DNA from: CAZPLZ01 sp964587525
Lineage (GTDB): Bacteria > Oederibacteriota > CAKKQC01
DNA: 14,786 bases
Assembly: GCA_964587525.1 (NCBI GenBank)
Contig: CAZPLZ010000078.1
Span: 1 to 14,786, forward strand
Direction of reading: 5' to 3'
The first letter of the stretch is position 1. Each line of letters begins with the position of its first letter. Positions 7,185-13,198 of this stretch are shown here, in pieces. The notes under the pieces are model-generated. The model searched no databases. It was given only the letters and a program-made list of their open reading frames with translations, and was not told the origin of the DNA. The position numbers were made by a program, and so were the translations under genes.

Positions 7185-8258
7185 TTGAATGAGGTGTTGC
7201 TGTTTTGTCTGGTGCTGTCCACTTTTTCTACTCTGCCTCTGGTCTACGGCCAGCAGGGCAGCAGCCCTGCTGGCCGTTTGCCGGCAGGCACGTTCACGGT
7301 TGTGGCGATTGGAGACGTGCTGCCCGGTGTCGCTTATGACGCCGCAATTCAGTCAGGACAGAACCCGTTCCGCCATCTCACCCCTCAACTGTCCGGTGCT
7401 GATCTGGCCTTGGCTAATCTCGAAACGCCGTTGAGCGATCGGGGCACCCGGGCTCTCGGAAAGAAATTCACCTTCCGGGTCCCTCCTGGCCGGGCGCGCC
7501 TTTTGGCCGGCGCCGGTCTGGACGTGCTGGGGCTCGCCAACAACCATATCTTGGATTATGGACCCCAAGCGCTTCAGGACACGACCGAGGCGCTCTCCCG
7601 GTTCGGCTTGCTGTGGTGTGGCGCTGGACGCCATCTGGGTGAGGCGCGCCAGCCTGCGCGTTGGGTGGTTCAGGGGAAACGGGTGGCGGTGCTGGCGTAT
7701 AACCGGACGTACCCGTTGAAATTTTGGGCGAGCGAGACCGAGCCGGGAACCGCGTATGCCGATCTCAACATTGTCCGGGAGGACATCACTCGGGCCCGGC
7801 GCGCCAACGACGTGGTGATCGTCCTGGTGCACTGGGGACGGGAGAAGCAGCACACCCTCAGGCCATACCAGCGCCCGGTGGCGAGGGCGGCCATTGAGGC
7901 CGGCGCCTCGCTGGTGATCGGGGCGCACCCGCATGTGATGCAGGGGGTGGAACGCATCGGCCCTGGAGTGGCCGTCTACAGTCTAGGGGACGGCGTATTT
8001 GGCGGCGCCCACAGGCGCACGGAGGACGGTCTGATGCTGCGGGCGGTGTTTGGCCCGTCAGGCTTACGCGAGGTGGAATTCTTCGCCCTGCAGACGAGCA
8101 ATAGAGATACCGACTATGCGCCCCGGATCAGAATGGGCGAGGCGGCTTTAGAGCCGCTGGCGCTCGTCATCCGGCTGGCCGCACAATTGGGGACCACGCT
8201 GACGCCTGGTGCCTCGGCGGAAGGGTTCCCGTGTGCTAGGCTCGTTCTCGCTGAATAA
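7185..8258 (+). CDS. CapA/PgsA-type poly-gamma-glutamate capsule family protein (PGA_cap)
   Basis: Exported protein of the CapA family, which has a calcineurin-like metallophosphoesterase fold. Motifs, counted from TTG 7185, are GDVLPG (43-48), NLETP (78-82), NNH (119-121), HWG (216-218) and GAHPH (246-250). The usual final SLGNFVF is SLGDGVFGG. Some 357 residues include a signal peptide (EVLLFCLVLSTFSTLPLVYG) but no later membrane anchor. An ATG frame reaches back to 6978, but that would overlap the M23 gene antiparallel. TTG 7185, with AGGGAG 11 nt upstream, is the best start, and GTG 7194 is an alternative. It is divergent from the M23 gene. No pgsB/pgsC is visible, so real polyglutamate synthesis is unsupported. 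A hydrolase acting on an envelope polymer is equally possible. Confidence 0.88.
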   Translation: MNEVLLFCLVLSTFSTLPLVYGQQGSSPAGRLPAGTFTVVAIGDVLPGVAYDAAIQSGQNPFRHLTPQLSGADLALANLETPLSDRGTRALGKKFTFRVPPGRARLLAGAGLDVLGLANNHILDYGPQALQDTTEALSRFGLLWCGAGRHLGEARQPARWVVQGKRVAVLAYNRTYPLKFWASETEPGTAYADLNIVREDITRARRANDVVIVLVHWGREKQHTLRPYQRPVARAAIEAGASLVIGAHPHVMQGVERIGPGVAVYSLGDGVFGGAHRRTEDGLMLRAVFGPSGLREVEFFALQTSNRDTDYAPRIRMGEAALEPLALVIRLAAQLGTTLTPGASAEGFPCARLVLAE

Positions 8259-8358
8259 NNNNNNNNNNNNNNNNNNNNNNNNNNNNNNNNNNNNNNNNNN
8301 NNNNNNNNNNNNNNNNNNNNNNNNNNNNNNNNNNNNNNNNNNNNNNNNNNNNNNNNNN
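8259..8358. other. Assembly gap of 100 N
   Basis: Exactly 100 undetermined bases, the default scaffold spacer, start immediately after the CapA-like stop codon. The true length and content are unknown. Linkage of the left and right halves rests on the assembler. Confidence 0.99.
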
Positions 8359-8359
8359 C

Positions 8360-8392
8360 TTTTTCCGCATCCTGTTAGAGGAGGTCTGGTAA
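8360..8392 (+). CDS. Possible 3' end of a gene lost in the gap
   Basis: After the gap one frame reads FFRILLEEVW and then TAA at 8390-8392, with the ribosome-binding site of the next gene (AGGAGGT) lying inside its last codons. That arrangement is typical of a tightly packed operon. Ten residues are too few to name a family. Another frame is also open to 8397, so this is tentative. Confidence 0.3.
   Translation, partial: FFRILLEEVW
8379..8385 (+). promoter_or_regulatory. Strong Shine-Dalgarno for the MqnD-like gene
   Basis: AGGAGGT is a full anti-16S match, but 13 nt separate it from ATG 8399, which is longer than usual. An in-frame TAA at 8390-8392 excludes any earlier start, so the ATG stands. 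Confidence 0.6.
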
Positions 8393-8398
8393 TCTGAG

Positions 8399-9262
8399 AT
8401 GGTGTTGACGGCTAGGGTGATTCGGGTTGGCCATAGCCCGGACCCGGACGATGCGTTCATGTTCTATGCCCTGCTGAAGGGCAAAGTCTCCCTGGATGGG
8501 ATGCGGTTCGAGGAAGTGGTGGAGCCGATCGAAGACCTCAACCGGCGCGCCTTACGCGGCGAGCTGGAGGTGACCGCGCTCTCAGCGCATGCGTATGCAA
8601 AATGTGCGCACCGTTACTGGATTCTTTCCGCTGGCGCCTCGGTGGGGCGCGGCTACGGTCCGGTTCTCGTGGCGCGCACGCCCCAGAACATCGAAGCCTT
8701 GTCCGGTCAGCCCGTCGCCGTGCCGGGAGAGCTGACAACCGCGGCTCTTCTCGCCCGGCTTATCCTGCCTGGGGCGCGGTATGTGTCCTGCCCCTTCGAT
8801 AAGGTCTCGGATGCCGTGCTGTCGGGTCAGGTGAGGGCCGGTGTGCTCATCCACGAGGGCCAGCTCACGTACGCTTCCCAAGGGCTAACGAAGCTCCTGG
8901 ATTTTGGGCAGTGGTGGGCGGAGCAGACGGAGGGACTGCCGCTTCCCCTTGGGCTAGACGTCGTGCGCTCCGATCTGGGCGAGGAGACCGCGCTTGCCAT
9001 CAACCGTGCCCTCAAAGATTCCATTGGGTACGCCCTTGCCCACGCCGGAGAAGCGCTGGAATACGCCAGGGGCTTTGGGCGAGGTATCAGTCCCGAGGTG
9101 AACAGCCGGTTCGTTTCGATGTATGTGAACGAGGATACGCGTGCGTTGCCTTTAGACGGCCTGACCGCGCTGACGGCGCTGTACCGCCGTGCCGCCGCGG
9201 CTGGGCTCCTTTCGCATGCGCCGGATGTGAGGGTGATCGGCTTAAGCGTTGTCCCTTCATAA
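8399..9262 (+). CDS. MqnA/MqnD-family enzyme, probable 1,4-dihydroxy-6-naphthoate synthase-like (futalosine menaquinone pathway)
   Basis: A periplasmic-binding-protein-like fold enzyme of the VitK2_biosynth family. MqnD converts cyclic dehypoxanthine futalosine to 1,4-dihydroxy-6-naphthoate. Its 287 residues show the N-terminal motif GHSPDPDDAFMFYAL (11-25), EDLNRRAL, GRGYGPVLVA, and IHEGQLTY with His152 in the place of the catalytic His of MqnD. WWAEQTEGLPLPLG follows. These match MqnD rather than MqnA. The first motif differs: MqnD has SPCPND where this protein has SPDPDD. It has no signal peptide, so it is cytoplasmic and not an ABC binding protein. The stop overlaps the next gene by 14 nt. 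No other mqn gene is visible, though one may be lost in the gap. The family is firm; the exact substrate is less so. Confidence 0.88.
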   Translation: MVLTARVIRVGHSPDPDDAFMFYALLKGKVSLDGMRFEEVVEPIEDLNRRALRGELEVTALSAHAYAKCAHRYWILSAGASVGRGYGPVLVARTPQNIEALSGQPVAVPGELTTAALLARLILPGARYVSCPFDKVSDAVLSGQVRAGVLIHEGQLTYASQGLTKLLDFGQWWAEQTEGLPLPLGLDVVRSDLGEETALAINRALKDSIGYALAHAGEALEYARGFGRGISPEVNSRFVSMYVNEDTRALPLDGLTALTALYRRAAAAGLLSHAPDVRVIGLSVVPS

Positions 9263-10142
9263 AGCGCTCGCAGCCCTCTGCGCGCGCGCCTCGGCTTCCG
9301 CGGCGGTGCTGCTGGATGTCAATGGGGTTCAACTGGCGTCCCACCAGCTTCCGAAGCGGATCGACGCGCGGCCCTTGACTGCACTGCTCGCAGGTAACGT
9401 TGCCGCCGCCGAAGAGCTTTCCCGTCACTTTGGGGGGGGGACCTTCCGCGTGATCGTCAATGAGGGCAGGAGGCTGAATCTGTGTTTCGCCAGGGTGGCG
9501 GAGTCAACGATTCTCGTTGTGCTGTTCGAGGACTCCAACGCCCTGGGCCGAGTCCGTCTCTTTTGCGAAAAATCGGCTCCTGAACTCGCCGCGCTCGTTC
9601 AGGTGATCCCCAAACCGGCTTCAAAGCCACACGTGCTCTCCCCCCCAGGGGAGGGCCGCCTCGCTTCTGGCCATGGCGCCGTCCCCCCCTTGGACAAGGA
9701 GGCGGCGGCCATGCGCGAGGTGCTTTCGGAGCTGTGTCTCTCGACTTTTTCCCAGCTTGCCATGGTGATTTCCACGGACGGACGGGCGGTGGCTGCTGGG
9801 GGGAAAACGAAGGACTTCGAGCTTCCCACCATCGCGGCGCTGGCGGTGGGCAATCTGACGACCAGCCGGAAGCTCGCGCACATGCTAGACGAGCCAGAGT
9901 TCTCACTGCTGATTCAGCATGACAAACGGAATAACCTGTTCATGGCCGCGATCGAAAGTCATGCGGTTCTGATGGTGGTGTTCGACGAAGCCACGGCTTT
10001 TGGTGCGCTTAAAGCGCGGGTCCGCCGTGCAACCGCCCAATTGCAGTCCCTCGTTTCACCGTGTTTGGAAACCGGTCAGGCGGAGGGGGGGGCGGCCTCC
10101 GAAGAAAGTCAGCTTCGCCCCCCTCTGCCTGACCGGGAGTAG
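9249..10142 (+). CDS. Tandem Roadblock/LC7 domain protein
   Basis: A 297-residue protein made of two Roadblock/LC7 (MglB-like) domains joined by a Pro/Gly-rich linker. Domain 1 is about 2-116 and domain 2 about 158-278. The two copies align by eye around F-x-(V/L)-I, R-x-NL, (V/L)-VV-x-F and A-x-x-L. Members of this family are small dimeric scaffolds that regulate Ras-like GTPases such as MglA. No GTPase is encoded nearby. There is no signal peptide. The start is TTG: an in-frame TAA 6 nt upstream (9243-9245) rules out anything longer, and later starts would delete the first helix. It overlaps the MqnD-like gene by 14 nt and abuts panC with no gap (TAGATG). The gene is unusually rich in G/C homopolymers, including nine G at 9432-9440. 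Confidence 0.85.
   Translation: MSLHKALAALCARASASAAVLLDVNGVQLASHQLPKRIDARPLTALLAGNVAAAEELSRHFGGGTFRVIVNEGRRLNLCFARVAESTILVVLFEDSNALGRVRLFCEKSAPELAALVQVIPKPASKPHVLSPPGEGRLASGHGAVPPLDKEAAAMREVLSELCLSTFSQLAMVISTDGRAVAAGGKTKDFELPTIAALAVGNLTTSRKLAHMLDEPEFSLLIQHDKRNNLFMAAIESHAVLMVVFDEATAFGALKARVRRATAQLQSLVSPCLETGQAEGGAASEESQLRPPLPDRE
9432..9440 (+). repeat. Nine-G homopolymer inside the Roadblock gene
   Basis: G9 encodes Gly-Gly-Gly at residues 62-64. Shorter runs in the same gene are C7 at 9640-9646, C7 at 9683-9689, G6 at 9798-9803 and G8 at 10085-10092. Loss or gain of one G at the G9 tract brings a stop codon within about 10 codons. Confidence 0.9.
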
Positions 10143-10997
10143 ATGCGAATCATCCGGTCCATCGCAAAGCAGCGGGCACTCTCCACGCGCTGGCGCAGGC
10201 AAGGTTTGACCATCGGATTCGTCCCGACCATGGGTGCGCTGCACGAAGGGCATCGGTCGCTGGTGCGCAGGTCGCTGAGGCGTTGCGACCGCACGGTTGT
10301 GAGCATCTTGGTGAATCCCATGCAGTTTGGTCCACGGGAGGACTTCAGACGGTATCCCCGATCCTTTACCGCTGACCGCCGGGTGCTCGCTCGCGCTGGT
10401 GTGCATGCGCTGTTTGTGCCCAGTGGGGCGGCCATGTATCCCAAGGGGTTTGCGACGGCGGTGGAAGTCGGTGGCCCGCTGACGTCTGGCCTGTGCGCTC
10501 CGTTCCGGCCTGGACACTTCCGCGGTGTGGCCACGGTGGTCGCCAAGCTCTTCCACATTGTTACACCACACGTTGGGTATTTCGGTCAGAAGGACGCTCA
10601 GCAGGCCGCTGTCATCCAGCGGATGGTGAGGGATCTTAACCTCGGTCTTCGTGTCGAGGTGCTGCCGACGGTGAGGGAGGGCGACGGGCTAGCCGTAAGC
10701 TCGCGCAACCGTTGGCTCACGGCTGCCGAGCGCCGGGCCGCGCCAGTCCTCATCCGGGCGCTGCGCGCCGGACGGGCGGCCATCCATGACGGAGCGCGGC
10801 GGGCTGGGGCGGTCAAACGTGTGATGCGGCGTCAACTCTCCTCCGAGTCGCGCGTTAAGATACAGTATGTCAGCATCGTACGCGCCGGCACCCTGCAACC
10901 AGTGTTGCGCCTCCGTGGGGGAATTTTGCTGGCCCTGGCCACGAGGCTGGGCCGTACCCGCTTGATCGACAGTCTCGTGGTCCGCGTTCCATCATGA
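10143..10997 (+). CDS. panC: Pantothenate synthetase
   Basis: Cytoplasmic ATP-dependent ligase joining D-pantoate and beta-alanine to give pantothenate, the CoA precursor (EC 6.3.2.1). The 284-residue length is normal. The HIGH-type signature PTMGALHEGH spans 28-37. VSILVNPMQF carries the conserved Asn, FGQKDAQQ (147-154) is the GEKD-type loop, and REGDGLAVSSRN (178-189) holds the ATP-phosphate contacts. In FGQKD the usual Glu is Gln. The ATG directly follows the Roadblock stop, with GGGAG only 3 nt upstream, so translation probably relies on coupling. The TGA overlaps the next ATG by 4 nt (ATGA). No panB or panD is visible in the window. Confidence 0.96.
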   Translation: MRIIRSIAKQRALSTRWRRQGLTIGFVPTMGALHEGHRSLVRRSLRRCDRTVVSILVNPMQFGPREDFRRYPRSFTADRRVLARAGVHALFVPSGAAMYPKGFATAVEVGGPLTSGLCAPFRPGHFRGVATVVAKLFHIVTPHVGYFGQKDAQQAAVIQRMVRDLNLGLRVEVLPTVREGDGLAVSSRNRWLTAAERRAAPVLIRALRAGRAAIHDGARRAGAVKRVMRRQLSSESRVKIQYVSIVRAGTLQPVLRLRGGILLALATRLGRTRLIDSLVVRVPS

Positions 10998-11800
10998 AGC
11001 GGCGAGTGGGTCTGATTGGCTGCGGCGTTATCGGCCGGATGGTGGCGGCGGCGTTCCGCGCAGGGAAGCTGCCGGGACGGCTGGTGGCGGTCTGCGACCT
11101 CAAAGCCGCGGCGGCGGAGCGTCTTGCGCAGATGCTGACCCCCAAGCCCAGCATCACCTCGCTGCCCGGGGTTATTCGCGCTTCGGACGTGGTCATGGAG
11201 TGCGCGCACGCGGACGCGGTGCCCGCCGTGGTCCGCGAAGCACTCGAGGCGCGCCGTGATCTGGTCATCATGAGTGTGTCGGGATTGCTCAGGCACCCTC
11301 GGCTGATCGCGGCAGCCAGGCGCAGCCGGAGCCGGTTGGTGGTGCCTTCGGGCGCGCTGGGCGGCCTGGACGCGCTGCGGGCGGCGGCTGTTGCGGGCCT
11401 CAAGGCGGTCACCCTTGTGACCCGCAAGTGTCCCCAAGCACTTCAGGATGCGCCGTACCTGAAAGCGAGGGGGATCACGCTGGCTGGAATCAAACGGCCT
11501 CGGGTCGTGTACACGGGGAACGCGGCGGGCGCGGCGCGGGGGTTTCCTTCCAACTTGAATGTGGCGGCGACGGTCTCGTTGGCGGGGCTGGGTCCTCGTG
11601 CCACGCGGGTTACGATCATTGCGGACCCGGCGCTCAGGGTTAACGTGCATGAGCTGCTTGTGAAAGGGGAGTTCGGGCAGGCCATGATCCGGGTTCGGAA
11701 CAAGCCGTCGCCGGATAATCCGCGCACCAGCCATCTGGCGGCGCTCTCCGCCATCGCCGCCTTACGATGTTTGCTGGAAGGTGTCTCCATTGGCGGGTAA
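10994..11800 (+). CDS. nadX: L-aspartate dehydrogenase
   Basis: NAD(P)-dependent oxidation of L-aspartate to iminoaspartate, the substrate of quinolinate synthase NadA, replacing NadB in NAD biosynthesis (EC 1.4.1.21). The 268 residues fit the family. A Rossmann motif GCGVIG (9-14) opens the protein. VPSGALGGLDAL and FPSNLNVAATVSLAGLG follow, then NVHE with His219 in the position of the catalytic His. The C-terminal PSPDNPRTSHLAALSAI is diagnostic. It overlaps panC by 4 nt, a strong sign of one operon. nadA and nadC are not in the window. The reverse direction (aspartate synthesis) is possible in principle. Assignment is by motif recognition and looks secure. Confidence 0.93.
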   Translation: MKRRVGLIGCGVIGRMVAAAFRAGKLPGRLVAVCDLKAAAAERLAQMLTPKPSITSLPGVIRASDVVMECAHADAVPAVVREALEARRDLVIMSVSGLLRHPRLIAAARRSRSRLVVPSGALGGLDALRAAAVAGLKAVTLVTRKCPQALQDAPYLKARGITLAGIKRPRVVYTGNAAGAARGFPSNLNVAATVSLAGLGPRATRVTIIADPALRVNVHELLVKGEFGQAMIRVRNKPSPDNPRTSHLAALSAIAALRCLLEGVSIGG

Positions 11801-11853
11801 TGGTCACATATCTACCCGGCCTCGAGGACTCGGCCCGCAGACGACCACCCCTA

Positions 11854-11877
11854 CCCTCTCCCATATGCGGGAGAGGG
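11854..11877. repeat. REP-like hairpin at the 5' end of the LolA-like gene
   Basis: A perfect 9-bp inverted repeat, CCCTCTCCC (11854-11862) and GGGAGAGGG (11869-11877), with a 6-nt loop ATATGC. The sequence type resembles CCCTCTCCC...GGGAGAGGG intergenic repeats seen in many bacterial genomes. Only one copy is in this window. The 3' arm contains the GGGAG that would serve as ribosome-binding site for TTG 11880, and the loop contains the alternative ATG 11865. Confidence 0.7.
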
Positions 11878-11879
11878 AG

Positions 11880-12641
11880 TTGAGGAATAAGAGTTATAGA
11901 GGTGGAGGGAGCGGCTGGTATCCTGCCAGGTTGATCGCTCTTGCGTTGGTGACCCTCTTCTCTACAACAGCTGGCGCTCAGGAAGATGCGCAGGCGAGGA
12001 AGACGATTGCCCTGCTGCGTGCCAATCTCGCACCCCTGCGTGACCTTACGGCTGACGTGACGGTGGAAACCAAGATGAAACGGCTGTGGACCGAACAGCT
12101 CTACCGTCAGCGTTACACGTACGCCTTTAAGAAGCCTTCCTTCATTCGGATCGAGTTTCTTGAGCCGGCCGGAGATGTGCTGATCGCCAAGGGGAAGACC
12201 GTCTGGAAAAACGGGAAGCGCACGAGAGGTCGTGCCGTGCCGGATGAAAGCGCATCTCCCTTAAGCCTGTGGGCTCTCACCGTTGGCGCGGAGGAGCTTT
12301 ACCGGGATTACACGGTGACCTCGTTTCGTGAGCCGACGCGGCCAAGGCTTTCTGGCCTTCAACTGGTTCCCAAGGGCCGGGCTGTGACCGCGGCTTCCGT
12401 GCGGGTGTGGGTGGACACGGAGCGCGGGGTGGTGGATCAGGTGAAAGTGTTTGGGGCCAAGGAGAAGCTCCTCTCGACGAGCGCGGTCAGCAAGTTCAAA
12501 CGGATAGGGCAACTCTGGTTGCCGGTGACGGTGGTGACGTATGGCTGTGATGGTCGGTGCAAAACGACCATCGTGTACAAAAACGTGAAACTCAACAGCG
12601 GGCTCCCGGATTCGCTGTTCACTCCTAAAAAAGATGAGTGA
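11880..12641 (+). CDS. LolA-like periplasmic outer-membrane lipoprotein-sorting family protein
   Basis: Probably exported; resembles the COG2834/LolA-fold proteins that bind lipoprotein acyl chains in the periplasm. From TTG 11880 it is 253 residues. The signal peptide has basic residues (Arg2, Lys4, Arg7, Arg17), a core LIALALVTLF and a likely AGA|QE cut near residue 33. The mature part begins with LRANLAPLRDLTADVTVET, then YAFKKPSFIRIEF, a GDVLIAKGKTVWKNGK hairpin, and a C-terminal sheet with two Cys in GCDGRC. TTG 11880 has GGGAG 6 nt upstream. ATG 11865 has no ribosome-binding site and sits in a hairpin loop. A frame open from 11781 overlaps nadX and is unlikely. True LolA function versus a paralogue is not settled. 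Confidence 0.78.
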   Translation: MRNKSYRGGGSGWYPARLIALALVTLFSTTAGAQEDAQARKTIALLRANLAPLRDLTADVTVETKMKRLWTEQLYRQRYTYAFKKPSFIRIEFLEPAGDVLIAKGKTVWKNGKRTRGRAVPDESASPLSLWALTVGAEELYRDYTVTSFREPTRPRLSGLQLVPKGRAVTAASVRVWVDTERGVVDQVKVFGAKEKLLSTSAVSKFKRIGQLWLPVTVVTYGCDGRCKTTIVYKNVKLNSGLPDSLFTPKKDE

Positions 12642-12657
12642 GTAAACTGCTCGTGAC

Positions 12658-13173
12658 GTGATCATGCATGTCATCGTTGACGGTTATAATGTGATGCATG
12701 CCTTGCCGGTCGGGCAGGAGTGGCCAGGCCGGTCGTTTAAGGAACGGCGCAACGTGTTCCTTGACCGTCTGAACGCTTACACCGGAGAGCGGGCGCACCG
12801 GGTGACGGTGGTCTTCGATGGGGCCAAGGGGGGTGACGAGATGGGTGGTTCTGAAACGCACGGCGGCATTCAGGTACTCTATACAGCGCGTGGGATTGAG
12901 GCTGACCAGGTCATCCGGGAGCTCGTGGAGCGCGCTTCGCCCCCGGGCGAAATCCTGCTCGTGAGCTCAGACAAGAGCGTATCTGGGTACGTGCGCAGCC
13001 TCGGCGCCTCCACCGCTCGAGCGGACGAGCTGGTTCGCCGGCTGCAACCAGTCTCTCCCCCCGGGCGCTCCGTGGCCGAAGACTTCGAAACACAGGTGAA
13101 GGGATGTATCCAGAACCCTCGACGAAGCCGCTTGGCAAAGCCGCACCCTAAGGAGCGTCTTCAGCTTTGGTGA
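12658..13173 (+). CDS. YacP/Rae1-type NYN-domain ribonuclease
   Basis: A 171-residue single-domain NYN (PIN-like) protein. VIVDGYNVMH holds Asp8, VVFDGAKGG holds Asp54, GIEADQVI holds Asp83 and VSSDKSV holds Asp105. Together these form the usual acidic metal-binding cluster. The Bacillus subtilis relative Rae1/YacP is a ribosome-associated mRNA endonuclease; that role here is by family only. The start is GTG 12658, or ATG 12664 two codons later. Neither has a good Shine-Dalgarno. It lies 16 nt after the LolA-like stop and 25 nt before the prolyl isomerase, so it is probably co-transcribed. The C terminus is basic (RRSRLAKPHPKERLQLW), fitting RNA contact. Confidence 0.88.
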   Translation: MIMHVIVDGYNVMHALPVGQEWPGRSFKERRNVFLDRLNAYTGERAHRVTVVFDGAKGGDEMGGSETHGGIQVLYTARGIEADQVIRELVERASPPGEILLVSSDKSVSGYVRSLGASTARADELVRRLQPVSPPGRSVAEDFETQVKGCIQNPRRSRLAKPHPKERLQLW

Positions 13174-13198
13174 AATTACACCCCTGGAGCTGTGACGT

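Noticed and set aside
8209..8460. Open frames running through the N gap on both strands
   Set aside because: They are open only because N codons cannot be stops; the flanking residues fit no protein.
10053..10072. GTTTCAC followed by a GTTT..GAAAC-like stretch, suggestive of a parS site
   Set aside because: Only one half matches the parS palindrome; the second half is not its inverse, it lies in the Roadblock coding region, and it is far from parAB.
11781..11879. Long N-terminal extension of the LolA-like protein overlapping nadX
   Set aside because: No ribosome-binding site, an unusual composition before the signal peptide, and a hairpin in the middle; a later start is more natural.
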